64,000 nt of DNA from Lysobacteraceae bacterium P (GCA_005503055.1 SCOX01000007.1:124001-188000), one strand, 5' to 3'; positions 45,623 to 54,860 are shown, numbered from the stretch's first letter. A program made the numbers and translations. Notes: a model not told the origin generated them from the sequence alone.

Positions 45623-47044
45623 TTACTTCATGTCGGACGGGGGAGTCGCGGGCTTGCTGCCGAAGTCGCCGTCCGCCGAGGCCGCCAGATAGGCGAAGAC
45701 GGCGTACGCCGCGACGTTCTGCGCCAGGGCCTGCGGGTCGATTTTATCGAACGTGTCGTCCGGGGTGTGGTGAAAGTCGAAGTAATCCGTTCCATCCTGC
45801 GCAAGCCGCGCCCACGCCGCGCCCTTTTCCGCCGACGGGCCGATGTCCGGGCCCGCGCCGCCCTGGCCCGGCGTGTACTCGATGCCCAGCGGCGCCAGCG
45901 CCTGGGCGATCTGCGCGTCGGCGGCCCTGGCGTGTTCAGGCGCGGAGCTGGAATAGGCGTAGATGCGGCCGGCGCCGAAGTCGCTTTCGGCGGCGATCTG
46001 ATGCCTGGCGATGTCGTCGGCATGCGCGACCGCGTAGGCCTTGCCGCCGTGCAGGCCCTGTTCTTCGTTGGCGAAGGCGACCACGCGGATGGTGCGGGCC
46101 GGATGCTGCTTGAGGTCGCCGATGAGCTTGGCGGCGGCCATCGTCAGGCCGACGCCGGCGGCGTCGTCGATCGCGCCCGTGCCCAGGTCCCAGGAATCCA
46201 GGTGGCCGCCGATCAGCACGACCTCGTCGGGCTTCTTGCTGCCGCGGATCTCGCCGATGACGTTCTGCGAGGTGTAGGTACCGTCCCAACCGCAGTCCAG
46301 CGCCACGCGCACGGTCACCGGCTTCCCAAGCGCCAGCAGGCGCGCGAGCTGGTCGGCGTCGGGCACCGCGAGCGCGGCCGACGGGATCGGCGTCAGGCCG
46401 TCGTCGAAACGGGTGATGCCGGTGTGCGGGTTGCGGTGCGAGTCGGTGCCGGCCGAGCGCATCAGATAGGCGCTGGCGCCGGCGCGGATCGCCGCCGACG
46501 GACCCTTGCTGCGCACGCGCGAACCCGGACCGTAGCCGGCGCCGTCGCGGGCGCGTTCCATCTTGTAGTCGATGAAGGCGATCTTGCCGGCGAGCGAGCC
46601 GGCAGGCGCCGCTTCGAGCGCGGCCAGATCGGCGAAGCGGACGACTTCGGCCTCGACCTTGCCAGCCGGGCTGCCGCCCAGCGCCGTCAGGTGCAGCGGC
46701 TGCATGTGGGCGCCCACGACCTGCGCCGATTCGCTGCGACGCTCCCACTTCGGGAAGGTGACCGGCTCGGTCCAGACCTTGTCGAAGCCCAGTTCCTTGA
46801 ACTTCGCCACCGCCCACGCGACGGCGCGCGCGTCGGCCTCGCTACCGGCCAGGCGCGGGCCGACCTGCGTCGTCAACGATTCGGTGATGCGGTAGCCCAG
46901 GTCGCTCTTCAGCGCCGTCTCGCGCAGTTGCGCGGCGGTGGCGATGGCCTTGTCGGGGATGCGCGTTTCACGCTCGGCGGCGTGGCCGCTTGCGGTGGCG
47001 GCGAACAGACAGGTGGCGATCGCCACCGACAGCATTGCGCGCAT
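45623..47044 (-). CDS. Secreted M28-family zinc aminopeptidase with PA domain
   Basis: A 473-residue exported peptidase with a signal peptide (MLSVAIATCLFAATASGHAA). A PA insertion (about residues 130-250) precedes the catalytic domain. All five metal/catalytic positions of M28 are visible: His/Asp in GGHLDSWDLG, Asp in GAIDDAAGVG, Glu pair in FANEEQGLHG, Asp in AESDFGA and His in FDFHHTPDDT. It should cleave N-terminal residues from peptides in the periplasm or outside. It stands 7 bases upstream of the EAL gene (reading direction), so the two may be co-transcribed. Confidence 0.93.
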   Translation of the reverse strand: MRAMLSVAIATCLFAATASGHAAERETRIPDKAIATAAQLRETALKSDLGYRITESLTTQVGPRLAGSEADARAVAWAVAKFKELGFDKVWTEPVTFPKWERRSESAQVVGAHMQPLHLTALGGSPAGKVEAEVVRFADLAALEAAPAGSLAGKIAFIDYKMERARDGAGYGPGSRVRSKGPSAAIRAGASAYLMRSAGTDSHRNPHTGITRFDDGLTPIPSAALAVPDADQLARLLALGKPVTVRVALDCGWDGTYTSQNVIGEIRGSKKPDEVVLIGGHLDSWDLGTGAIDDAAGVGLTMAAAKLIGDLKQHPARTIRVVAFANEEQGLHGGKAYAVAHADDIARHQIAAESDFGAGRIYAYSSSAPEHARAADAQIAQALAPLGIEYTPGQGGAGPDIGPSAEKGAAWARLAQDGTDYFDFHHTPDDTFDKIDPQALAQNVAAYAVFAYLAASADGDFGSKPATPPSDMK

Positions 47045-47208
47045 CTAAAAGCTCCCCTGACCAAGTCGAAACGGACGAAACCGCGAGCGTAGCAATTCGC
47101 CGCGCGAGGGCAGGGTGTCGGTAGTCACGCGAACGCCCACCGGGCTTTGCCGCGTATGTCCGCAGCCGGCCGCGCCGTCATTCGATTCGCGATGGCCGGG
47201 GCCCGCCG

Positions 47209-47433
47209 CTAGGCGGTGCGCAGGTAGTTGGGAATCGCGATGCACAGCAGCACCACGATGAGCGCGAGCACGCCGATATGCGCGATATCCACGTTCGTCC
47301 GGCTGAACCAGCGGCGGACGCGACGGCTCAGCAGGAGCGGCAGTGCGAGAACCAGCACGCCGGCGACGGCGCACGCCGTGCCTTACCAGAAGTTCCATGT
47401 CCATGCGTCGGCCAGGGCATCCCGGATCGACAT
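47209..47433 (-). pseudogene. Small membrane protein with in-frame TAA at codon 17
   Basis: From an ATG 10 bases after the mscL stop the frame reads MSIRDALADAWTWNFW, TAA, then continues in the same frame as GTACAVAGVLVLALPLLLS, a basic loop, NVDIAHIGVLALIVVLLCIA and IPNYLRTA to a TAG. The two hydrophobic helices and clean continuation show it was one reading frame of about 74 codons; a TAC-to-TAA change is the simplest explanation. It may be a pseudogene, a sequencing error, or restart from an internal GTG giving a two-helix peptide. I do not recognise the family. Confidence 0.6.
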
Positions 47434-47443
47434 GGCGCGTGCC

Positions 47444-47845
47444 TTACTTCTTCAGCGAATCGCGGATCTCGCGCAGCAGCAGCACGTCTTCCGGCGTGGC
47501 CGGTGCGGCGGCCGGCGTGCGAACGCGGTTATAGGCCTTCAGGAACAGGAAGATCACCAGCGCGATCAGCGCGAAATCGATGATCGTCTGGATGAACATG
47601 CCGTACCGGATCGCAAGTTCCGTGGCGACTTCCTTGCCCGCCGAATCCAGCTGGGAAGGTTTGATCACGTACTTCCAGTCGCTGACGCTGACGCCCTTGG
47701 TGAACGCGCCGATCGCCGGCATCACGATGCCGTCCACGAGTGCCGTCACGATCTTGCCGAAGGCCGCACCGATCACCACACCGACGGCGAGGTCGACGAC
47801 GTTGCCGCGCGAAACGAATTCCTTGAACTCGGTGATCAGGCCCAT
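47444..47845 (-). CDS. mscL: Large-conductance mechanosensitive channel MscL
   Basis: MscL is the pentameric emergency valve released by membrane tension. The 133-residue product shows the N-terminal amphipathic helix and first membrane helix (EFKEFVSRGNVVDLAVGVV, GAAFGKIVTALVDGIVMP) and the second helix (FIQTIIDFALIALVIFLFL), then the charged C-terminal bundle ending REIRDSLKK. The start MGLITEFKEF is canonical; the longer frame runs over the upstream FAH gene. Confidence 0.96.
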   Translation of the reverse strand: MGLITEFKEFVSRGNVVDLAVGVVIGAAFGKIVTALVDGIVMPAIGAFTKGVSVSDWKYVIKPSQLDSAGKEVATELAIRYGMFIQTIIDFALIALVIFLFLKAYNRVRTPAAAPATPEDVLLLREIRDSLKK

Positions 47846-47907
47846 GGCGTCGCTCTCTCTGTTACGTGGACTCGGGTTCGAGGGTGGGCCGTCGCGACCC
47901 CGGCCGA

Positions 47908-48627
47908 CTATACCGCCGGGGCGCCGACGATTCGTCCGGAATGTTCGGCGATGCCTTCGAGCACCGCATGGAACCGGTCGCCCGGCTGCAGCGGGCCGAC
48001 GCCGGCCGGCGTGCCCATGAACACCAGGTCGCCGGCGCGCAGGGCATACAGCTTCGACAGCTCGTGCAGGATCTCCGGCACTTTCCAGATCAGGTCGGCC
48101 AGCGAGCCGTGCTGCTTCGTCTCGCCGTTGATGGTGAGGCTGAGCGTGCGCACACCCAATTCGCCGACGTCGGCGGCCGGGACGATCGCGCTGATCGGCG
48201 CGGCGTGGTCGAACGCCTTGCCGGTGTCCCACGGCAGGCCCTTGGCCTTGGCGGCGCCTTGCAGGTCGCGACGGGTCAGATCCAGGCCGACGGCGTAACC
48301 GTAAACCAGGCGCTGCGCATCGGCCGGATCGAGCACGCCTACAGGCGCGTCGTGACCGAGCGCGACGACGAGTTCGACTTCGTGATGCAGATCGTTCGTA
48401 CCCGGCGGGTAGGGCACGTCGGCCTGCAGGGCGATGGCGTCGGCCGGCTTGAGGAAGAACACCGGGGTGCCGCGATCGGCGAGCGAGGCCGGGACGGCCG
48501 CGCCCATTTCGCGGGCGTGGTCGGCGAAATTGCGGCCGACGCAATAGATGCGGTGTACGGGGAAGGTCTGGTCCGTGCCACGGACCGGGACGCGCGGTTG
48601 CGGCAGCGCCGCGATCACGTCGCCCAT
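47908..48627 (-). CDS. Fumarylacetoacetate hydrolase family protein
   Basis: A 239-residue FAH-domain enzyme with the family metal site and core (YCVGRNFADHAREMG, FFLKPADAI, HHEVELVVALG, GYAVGLDLTRRDLQ, GDLVFMGTPAGVGPLQPGD). These enzymes hydrolyse or decarboxylate acylpyruvates, oxaloacetate or 2-hydroxyhepta-diene-dioates; the exact substrate cannot be read from sequence alone. Start MGDVIAALPQ chosen for family length; the open frame continues upstream over the neighbouring small gene. Confidence 0.9.
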   Translation of the reverse strand: MGDVIAALPQPRVPVRGTDQTFPVHRIYCVGRNFADHAREMGAAVPASLADRGTPVFFLKPADAIALQADVPYPPGTNDLHHEVELVVALGHDAPVGVLDPADAQRLVYGYAVGLDLTRRDLQGAAKAKGLPWDTGKAFDHAAPISAIVPAADVGELGVRTLSLTINGETKQHGSLADLIWKVPEILHELSKLYALRAGDLVFMGTPAGVGPLQPGDRFHAVLEGIAEHSGRIVGAPAV

Positions 48628-48631
48628 GCGC

Positions 48632-48970
48632 TTACAGCGAAGTGTGCGAGCGCGGGCGCGATTCCAGCTCCGGCTGGCCGACCACGCGGAACTCGGCATC
48701 GACGATGCGCGCATCCTGCGCGCGCCGCGCCAGACGCTTGCCGCGCTGCTTCCACAGCTTGTAGATCATGCCGGCAGCGATCATCGCCGCGCCCAGCGCC
48801 ACCGAGAACGCGACCAGCACCGCAAGCACGCCCAGACCGACCACGCCCAGCGCGAAACGCAGCAGGCGGTGGCGCGGCTTGCGCGGCTCGAAGGCCGAAC
48901 GCACGCGCGAGTGGAAGTGGGAAGTACCGAAGCGGAAGGTCTGGGCAAACATCGGATTGCGTCGTGACAC
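48632..48970 (-). CDS. Small membrane protein of unknown function
   Basis: A 112-residue product with an Arg-rich N-terminus (FHSRVRSAFEPRKPRHRLLR), a hydrophobic region that could span the membrane once or twice (FALGVVGLGVLAVLVAFSV, ALGAAMIAAGMIYKLW) and a charged C-terminus. It lies 4 bases upstream of the FAH-family gene and is divergent from the Rieske gene. I do not recognise it. The start could be the Met at residue 7 instead; neither has a clear ribosome site. Confidence 0.72.
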   Translation of the reverse strand: MSRRNPMFAQTFRFGTSHFHSRVRSAFEPRKPRHRLLRFALGVVGLGVLAVLVAFSVALGAAMIAAGMIYKLWKQRGKRLARRAQDARIVDAEFRVVGQPELESRPRSHTSL

Positions 48971-49012
48971 AATGCGGCAACAAGCGCCGGGGAGGCGAGT
49001 ATCGGGCCAGCC

Positions 49013-49396
49013 ATGAGCGAGGGTGTGAGAACTTCGTTAAGCATTTCGAACGAAGGGGTCGCTCCGGCGGACCCGCTCGTGACCCTGGAACGCTTGCCCG
49101 ACGGGGCTTTCGCCGAGGTCGAGGCGACCCTCGACGGCGATGCCGAATCGCTCATTCTTTATCGTGACGGCGATCACGTCCGGGCCTGGCTCAACATCTG
49201 CCCGCACGCCGGCCGGCGCCTCGACTGGGCGCCTGGGCAATTCCTCAAGAGCAAGGACGGGTTTCTCGTCTGCGCGGCGCACGGCGCGAGCTTCGAGCTC
49301 GTCGGAGGCGAATGCGTGGCGGGGCCTTGTCGGGGGGAGTCGCTGCGGGCGGTGGATGTGAGCGTGCGGGATGGAGCGGTGTGGCTCGGGGCATGA
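49013..49396 (+). CDS. Rieske [2Fe-2S] protein
   Basis: A 127-residue Rieske ferredoxin-like protein. Both cluster-binding motifs are present: CPHAGRRLDW (CxH) and CAAHGASFEL (CxxH), spaced about 20 residues. No membrane helix or signal, so it is a soluble electron carrier or oxygenase ferredoxin component; no oxygenase gene is adjacent. The first 20 residues are not conserved-looking, so the start may be later. Confidence 0.9.
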   Translation: MSEGVRTSLSISNEGVAPADPLVTLERLPDGAFAEVEATLDGDAESLILYRDGDHVRAWLNICPHAGRRLDWAPGQFLKSKDGFLVCAAHGASFELVGGECVAGPCRGESLRAVDVSVRDGAVWLGA

Positions 49397-49429
49397 CGGG
49401 CCAGGGTGTTCGATGGCGTTGGTCTTGCA

Positions 49430-50226
49430 CTATTTCCTGGTGACGCCGGACTGGTTTCGCCGCTCCTCGACAACGAGCCGATCCGCGATCCGCAGCGAGT
49501 CCTGCCAGCTATTTCCAAGCACCCGATACTTTCCGGCGACGATGAGCGTGGGCGTCCCTTCGACACCGCTCCGGGCGATGAACTGCCTGCCGCGGCGCAT
49601 CTTCGCCTCGGTGGCGAAACTCTTCATCTGGCTCAGGAAGCTTTGCTCATCCACGCCAAAGCCTGCGTAGAACTTCGCGATGATCTCGTCGGTGGGCTTT
49701 GGCCCTCACCGGGCATTGAATGCTGCACGTGAATGGCGTTGATCAGCGCATCGTGCGTGCGTAGCACCAGACCCATCGCATCGGCGACGTAGAAGCCGCG
49801 AGCGTAGGGATCCCAGTCTCGACCGAACGGCGCGGGCACATAGCGGAAGTCCACATCGGCCGGCAATGTCCTGACCCAAGCGCTCACCGGTGGGTGAAAG
49901 CGCGCGCAGGCAGGGCACACGTAGCCGAAGACTTCGACCACTTCGACCCTGTCGTTCCCGTCCACGTACGGGTGACCGCCCGGGATGGCGACGTAGTCCT
50001 GTCCGGGAACAAGCTTCTCCTTAGCGTCGCTTGGCGACGAGGGGACCTCTGGGGAAGTGTCGGCGCGAAGCGACGGGTCCTGCACAACGTCCTGCTGCGC
50101 CGGGGCAGTGGCTTCGGCGGACATCGCAGGCTTTGTTGGCGATCGATGCGGTTCGTCAGAAGCGTCGCATGCGCCCAGCGCGGACGCAGCAAGAAGGATC
50201 ATCATCAGTCGTGTCAGTCGATTCAT
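49430..50226 (-). pseudogene. DsbA-like thiol:disulfide lipoprotein, frameshifted
   Basis: The 5' part starts MNRLTRLMMILLAASALGAC, a lipoprotein signal with lipobox LGAC, then a disordered linker and a DsbA/thioredoxin-fold domain with VFGYVCPACARFHPP (CPAC active site). Near 49697-49706 the frame breaks: the upstream frame runs into unrelated sequence (QSPPTRSSRSST...) and stops at 49633, while the other frame continues the domain as TDEIIAKFYAGFGVDEQSFL and the cis-Pro region VEGTPTLIVAGKY. A single missing base would restore one protein of about 265 residues. It is either a recent pseudogene or a sequencing error. Confidence 0.8.
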
Positions 50227-50356
50227 CGCCGAATCCGTAGGAGGAGAGCGCAGCCGCCGTTCGTAGGCGCAGCCGGATGTGAACCTCGACGCTACGGCCG
50301 TGGCGATCGGGCAATCAACGAGAATGATGCTTGTGCGGGTGTGCCAGGCATCGATA

Positions 50357-50600
50357 GCCCGGGTAAGCGCAAAGCGCCCGGAGCAGGGGCGGTGCCATCC
50401 CCGCGAAGGCGGGGATCCATGCGTCAGTTCCGCCAAGCGTGCCGTCGCCGGGAGTTGGATTCCCGCGTTCGCGGGAATGACGTGATGGTGCGCAGTGCAT
50501 GAGGGCCTGGATCCCGGCCTTCGCCGGGATGACGTCAATAAAGTGCAGGCTCTTACGATTCCCGATTCCCGATTCCCGATTCCCGAATCCCGAATCCCGA
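50357..50600. repeat. REP cluster and GATTCCC heptad array upstream of the DsbA-like gene
   Basis: This covers most of the 377-base gap at 50227-50603. It holds a TAGCCCGGGTAAGCG-type palindrome (50357-50385), REP-like hairpins CCCCGCGAAGGCGGGG (about 50399), TTCCCGCGTTCGCGGGAA (about 50459) and CCCGGCCTTCGCCGGGAT (about 50514), and an array of about seven GATTCCC/GAATCCC heptads (50555-50600) ending three bases before the permease stop codon. Confidence 0.8.
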
Positions 50601-50603
50601 CAA

Positions 50604-52448
50604 TCAATACATCACATTGACCATCGCCACGATCACCACCGTGTAGATCAGCGACAGCGGGCCGCCGATCTTCCACAGTTCCTTGCCGGTATAGCCGGCG
50701 GGGCCGGTGATCATCGAGATCACCGGGTTCGAGGCGGTCATGAAATTGTTCGATGCCGACAGCGCGACGATCAGCGCGAATGCGGTCGGATTGCCGCCGG
50801 CCGCCAGTGCAAGATTGATCGCGAGCGGCACCGTCACGATCGTCGCGCCGACGTGGCTTATCACCAGCGAGAACAGCGTGGTGAACAGCGCTACCAGGAT
50901 CTCCATCAACCATACCGGCGTTCCTGTCGGCAATCGTTCGATCGTGTGTCCGGCGACCCATGCCGCCGCGCCGCTGGAATCCATCGCCCAGCCCAATGGA
51001 ATCAGGCACGCCATCAGGAAGACGGTCTTCCAGTTGATCGCCGCATAGGCCTCGTCGATGTGGATCACACCGGCGATGAGCATGCCGGCCACGCCGGTCA
51101 TCAGGGCGATCGACACCGGAAGTCGCGAGGACAGCGCCAGCAGCATCGAGATGGCGAAGATCGCCATCGCGATCTTGAACTTGTGCGGGCGCTGCTCGCC
51201 CTTGGGATAGTCGGTGACGACAACCAGGTCCTTGCTCGCGGCCGCTTCGTGCAGATCCGACCAGATGCTGTGGAAGACCAGCATGTCGCCGGCACGCAGG
51301 TTCACGTCGCGCACGTTCTCGCGCAGCACGGTCTTGTCGCGGTTGATCGCCAGCAGGCTCAGGCCCATCTGCTTGCGCAACTGCAGGTCGCGGCCGTTCT
51401 TGCCGATGAACTTCGAAGTGGCCGGCACCACCGCTTCGGAAATGCCCGCGCGGCTGGGATTGAACAGATCGGCGAAGTTGCGCAGGCGCGAGGACAGGCG
51501 CAGGAAATGGTTCTGCGCGAAGTCGCTGACCTGCTGCTTCGGGCCCATCGCGCCGAGCACGCTGCCGACCCAGATGCGTGTGTCGGCCGGCGGCGCCAGC
51601 CGCGCCTCGCCGTCGCTCTTGAGCGCGAGCAGCAGCGGCGCGTTGTGCAGCGCTTCGGCTTCGCCCAGCGACATGCCCACCAATGGACTGTCGGCGGTGA
51701 CGACCAACTCGTAGACGTCGCCGTCGATGCCGTAGGCCTTGGCGAAATAACTCTGCGTGCGTGCGGGTGTGGCGCCCTTGCCGACATCCTCTTCCTGACG
51801 CAATTCCTTGTCGCCGAAGAAATGGAAGTACGCCAGGCACGCCGCGAGCAAGGCGATGCCGATCGGCAATGGCGCGAACATCTTGAGCGGTTCCAGCGTC
51901 GCCGCACCCGAGGGCAGGTTGCTGTTGGCCGCCATCAACAAGTCGTTGAGCAGGATCAGCGGCGAGTTGCCGACCATCGTCAGCGCGCCGCCCATGACGA
52001 TGGCGGCGGCGATCGGCAACAGCAGGCGCGGCAGCGCCAGCCCGGTGCGCGACGACAGACGCGCGGCGACGGGCATGTAGAGCGCCATCACCGAGGGGTT
52101 TTGCATGATCGAGGAATTGATTCCGGCAACCGCGCCGGTGAGCAGCAGCAATCGCTGCTCCATGCCCTTCGCGCGGCGCAGCAGCCAGCCGGCGAGGCGG
52201 TTGAGCGCGCCGGTACGGTCCAGGCCCGCGCCCAGGATCATCGTCGCCACGATGCTGATGACCGCGTTACCGGAGAAACCGTTGAACAGCTCGTCGGGTT
52301 CGACCAGGCCGGACAGGCCCAGCAGGACCAGCACGACCAGCGCCACGACATCGGCGCGGATACGTTCGAACAGGAACATCACCATCGTGAAGCCCACCAG
52401 CCCGAGCACGAGCTTCATGTCGGTGGTGAGCGTCAGCGCGGTGTCCAT
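50604..52448 (-). CDS. SLC13/DASS-type transporter with RCK_C (TrkA-C) domains
   Basis: A 614-residue inner-membrane permease. About ten hydrophobic helices surround a central soluble region (about 210-400) with two TrkA-C/RCK_C-like domains (YGIDGDVYELVVTADSPLVG; LSLLAINRDKTVLRENVRDV). The helix-hairpin signatures SSIMQNPSVMALYMPV, MVGNSPLILLNDLL and SASNNFMTASNPVISM match the citrate/dicarboxylate/sulfate DASS superfamily. The substrate (dicarboxylate, citrate or sulfate) is not determinable. GGGATTC heptads lie immediately at both ends of the gene. Confidence 0.88.
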   Translation of the reverse strand: MDTALTLTTDMKLVLGLVGFTMVMFLFERIRADVVALVVLVLLGLSGLVEPDELFNGFSGNAVISIVATMILGAGLDRTGALNRLAGWLLRRAKGMEQRLLLLTGAVAGINSSIMQNPSVMALYMPVAARLSSRTGLALPRLLLPIAAAIVMGGALTMVGNSPLILLNDLLMAANSNLPSGAATLEPLKMFAPLPIGIALLAACLAYFHFFGDKELRQEEDVGKGATPARTQSYFAKAYGIDGDVYELVVTADSPLVGMSLGEAEALHNAPLLLALKSDGEARLAPPADTRIWVGSVLGAMGPKQQVSDFAQNHFLRLSSRLRNFADLFNPSRAGISEAVVPATSKFIGKNGRDLQLRKQMGLSLLAINRDKTVLRENVRDVNLRAGDMLVFHSIWSDLHEAAASKDLVVVTDYPKGEQRPHKFKIAMAIFAISMLLALSSRLPVSIALMTGVAGMLIAGVIHIDEAYAAINWKTVFLMACLIPLGWAMDSSGAAAWVAGHTIERLPTGTPVWLMEILVALFTTLFSLVISHVGATIVTVPLAINLALAAGGNPTAFALIVALSASNNFMTASNPVISMITGPAGYTGKELWKIGGPLSLIYTVVIVAMVNVMY

Positions 52449-52452
52449 CAGA

Positions 52453-52590
52453 GCTGGAATTCGGGATTCGGGATTGGGGATTCGCGCAAGCAGGCATGCA
52501 CGCCTGCACGGAAACGGGCCGGGATCGGCTTAGAAGAGCGAGCGGTCTTCTGTTTCGAATCCCGAATCACGAATCACGAATCCCGATCGT
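52453..52590. repeat. Inverted heptad element between trmB and the permease gene
   Basis: GGGATTC heptads (52460-52487) face GAATCCC/GAATCAC heptads (52557-52585). The right arm overlaps the last codons of trmB, whose terminal Arg-Asp-Ser and TGA are spelled by the repeat, and the left arm begins 12 bases upstream of the permease start. Confidence 0.8.
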
Positions 52591-53302
52591 AGAGGAGATC
52601 CCATACGCCGTGGCCGAGTTTCTGGCCGCGGGTCTCGAAGTGGGTCTGCGGTCGCCATTGCGGCCGCGGCACGCTGCCGCGAGGACCGGCGCGATTGACC
52701 AGGCCGGGCGTGGCGTCGAGCACGTCCCACATCTGTTCCGCATAGTCCTGCCAATCGGTGGCGAGGTGCAAGCGGCCATCGGCTGCCAGTTTGGCGACGA
52801 GCAGGGCGGCAAACTCAGGCTGCACGAGGCGCCGCTTGTTGTGGCGCTTCTTGTGCCACGGGTCGGGGAAGTAGATGCGGATCTCGTCGAGCGAGCCGTC
52901 GGCGATCTCGTTGCGCAGCACTTCCACCGCGTCGTGGTGATAGACACGCACGTGTTGCGCCTCGTCCTGCGCGAGCGCGTTGAGCAACCGGCCCACGCCG
53001 GGCGCGTGCACTTCGATGCCGATGAGGTCGCGTTCGCTGTCGTTCTGCGCGGCGTAACGCAGCGCCTCGCCGTTGCCGAAACCGATCTCCAGCACGCGCC
53101 TGGCCTTGCGGCCGAAGGCGGCGTCGAAGTCGCGCGGCTGGCCGGTGTAGTCCAGTCCAAAGCGCGGCCACTGCGTGTCGAACGCGCGCTGCTGCGCCTC
53201 GGTGAATCGGCCCTGGCGCAGCACGAAACTGCGAACCTGGCGGCGGCCTTCCTCGATGGTGAAGGGCTTGGGCGGTGCCTTGCGCGTACCGTCGTGACTC
53301 AT
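52574..53302 (-). CDS. trmB: tRNA (guanine-N7-)-methyltransferase TrmB
   Basis: TrmB makes m7G46 in the variable loop of tRNAs using S-adenosylmethionine. The 242-residue product has the SAM site [29 protein letters not shown], the catalytic/recognition stretch [19 protein letters not shown], and [17 protein letters not shown] near the C-terminus. All are diagnostic. The final residues (YDRDS, stop) are encoded by an intergenic heptad repeat that has encroached on the gene. Confidence 0.95.
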   Translation of the reverse strand: MSHDGTRKAPPKPFTIEEGRRQVRSFVLRQGRFTEAQQRAFDTQWPRFGLDYTGQPRDFDAAFGRKARRVLEIGFGNGEALRYAAQNDSERDLIGIEVHAPGVGRLLNALAQDEAQHVRVYHHDAVEVLRNEIADGSLDEIRIYFPDPWHKKRHNKRRLVQPEFAALLVAKLAADGRLHLATDWQDYAEQMWDVLDATPGLVNRAGPRGSVPRPQWRPQTHFETRGQKLGHGVWDLLYDRDS

Positions 53303-53429
53303 TCCCGTTCGTCCCGAGCGTACCCGCGCAACGGCGAAGTCGAAGGATGGACGGGGTGCTGCGGGTACTTCGACTTGGCGCCGTCGGCGCTACGCTCAGG
53401 TCGAACGGCGTCGATCGGGCTGGATCTCA

Positions 53430-54236
53430 TCACCCGATCAAACCATCCACCGGCGAGGACGCACTGGCGAAACGCTTGCGCGGGATGCGGCCGGCCTTGA
53501 AGGCGGCGCGGCCGGCTTCGACCGCGAGCTTCATCGCGTGCGCCATCAGCACCGGATCCTTGGCGCCGGCGATGGCGGTGTTCATCAGCACACCGTCGCA
53601 ACCCAGTTCCATCGCGATGGCGGCGTCCGAGGCCGTGCCCACGCCGGCGTCGACGATGATCGGCACCTTCGCGTTCTCGATGATCTCGAGCAGGTTGTAC
53701 TTGTTCTGCACGCCCAGGCCCGACCCGATTGGCGCGGCCAGCGGCATCACCGCGACGCAGCCGATTTCTTCCAGGCGCTTGGCGAGGATCGGGTCGTCGG
53801 AGGTATAGACCATCACGTCGAAACCGTCCTTCACCAGCAGCTCGGCGGCGGCCAGGGTCTGCACGACGTCGGGGTAGAGGGTTTTCTGGTCGCCGAGCAC
53901 TTCCAGCTTCACCAGCGAATGGCCGTCGAGCAGCTCACGCGCGAGGCGGCAGGTGCGCACCGCGTCGTCGGCGGTGTAGCAGCCGGCGGTGTTGGGCAGG
54001 ATCGTGTACCTGTCCGGCGGCAGCACGTCGAGCAGGTTCGGCTCGCCGGGGTTCTGCCCGATGTTGGTGCGACGGATGGCGACGGTGACGATCTGCGCGC
54101 CGGCGGCTTGCGTGGCGATGCGGGTCTGTTCGAGGTCGACGAACTTTCCGGTGCCGGTGAGCAGGCGCGAGGTGTAGGCCTTGCCGGCGATCACGAGCGG
54201 ATCGGCCGGGAATTGGGGGGAGAGCGGAGCGGTCAT
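53430..54236 (-). CDS. thiG: Thiazole synthase ThiG
   Basis: ThiG condenses deoxyxylulose phosphate, dehydroglycine and ThiS-thiocarboxylate into the thiazole of thiamine. The 268-residue TIM-barrel protein shows the active-site Lys ([17 protein letters not shown]), [16 protein letters not shown] and [20 protein letters not shown]. Downstream of thiS (gap 264 bases) in the same direction; together they supply the thiazole branch. I saw no TPP riboswitch. Confidence 0.96.
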   Translation of the reverse strand: MTAPLSPQFPADPLVIAGKAYTSRLLTGTGKFVDLEQTRIATQAAGAQIVTVAIRRTNIGQNPGEPNLLDVLPPDRYTILPNTAGCYTADDAVRTCRLARELLDGHSLVKLEVLGDQKTLYPDVVQTLAAAELLVKDGFDVMVYTSDDPILAKRLEEIGCVAVMPLAAPIGSGLGVQNKYNLLEIIENAKVPIIVDAGVGTASDAAIAMELGCDGVLMNTAIAGAKDPVLMAHAMKLAVEAGRAAFKAGRIPRKRFASASSPVDGLIG

Positions 54237-54333
54237 CGCAGTAGTTTAGCAGCGGGCGTCGGGCGATCTGCCGCCTGCGGACGACGCGTTGGGCGTTCGG
54301 CGGGACACGCGGGAGCGCTGCGTGACAGTCGCT

Positions 54334-54491
54334 GGCCGAGCGTTCGGAAGGCCACGCGGCAGTGCCGCGTAGCAATGGCTTCGATGGGGATCGTTATCGC
54401 CATCCATGGCGCGGCGTTGCGGGCTTCGGATCGCCCGGCCCGGCCATTCATGGCCGGGCGTTCGGAAGGTCGCGCGGCAGTGCCGCGTCAG
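54334..54491. repeat. Direct repeat of about 40 bp between thiG and thiS
   Basis: GGCCGAGCGTTCGGAAGGCC...GGCAGTGCCGCGTAGC (54334-54373) recurs with few changes at 54452-54491. Each copy contains a GCGGCAGTGCCGC palindrome. The intervening 78 bases show nothing recognisable. Confidence 0.7.
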
Positions 54492-54500
54492 CGGCCTGCC

Positions 54501-54701
54501 TCACCCGCCTCCCAAGGCATGGACGATCTCGACTCGATCCCCGTCCGCCAGTGCGTGCTCGCCGTGGCGTCCGCGCGGGATGATGTCGCCGTTGACTTCC
54601 ACCGCGACGCGGCGCTCGCCCAGCCCTTCGGACTGGACGAGCTGGAGCACGGTGGTCTGCGCCGCGATCGCGCGCGGCTCGCCGTTCAAGAGGATCTGCA
54701 T
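54501..54701 (-). CDS. thiS: Sulfur carrier protein ThiS
   Basis: A 66-residue ubiquitin-fold sulfur carrier starting MQILLNGEPRAIAAQTTVLQ and ending VEIVHALGGG. The terminal Gly-Gly, which is thiocarboxylated for thiazole synthesis, is present, with one extra Gly. It is upstream of thiG in the same direction and divergent from the GDSL autotransporter gene. Confidence 0.94.
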   Translation of the reverse strand: MQILLNGEPRAIAAQTTVLQLVQSEGLGERRVAVEVNGDIIPRGRHGEHALADGDRVEIVHALGGG

Positions 54702-54860
54702 CCGCGTATTGTCGCCGCCCATGCCCTGAGCGACCAGTCGGCACGATTTTTGACGCAGTGCGGCGTGAGTGCGCCGACCCCGCGTGTTTCGATTCGGCCA
54801 TCCGCGGGCGTATGTACGCTCAGGACCAAACCCAGAACACCAACCCAAGGGATTACCCGA

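Noticed and set aside
47383-47385. Recoding of TAA as selenocysteine or pyrrolysine
   Set aside because: Those use TGA and TAG; TAA read-through has no known signal here.
47045-47404. Minus-strand frame of 119 codons after the M28 peptidase gene
   Set aside because: Arg-rich out-of-frame reading; the neighbouring frame shows two real membrane helices and is annotated as the interrupted small gene.
53538-54860. Upstream extension of the GDSL autotransporter frame (1049 codons)
   Set aside because: It runs antisense over thiG and thiS; the internal start at 54861 gives a proper signal peptide.
54702-54860. TPP riboswitch before thiS
   Set aside because: I could not find the conserved CTGAGA and ACCTGA-type elements in the leader.
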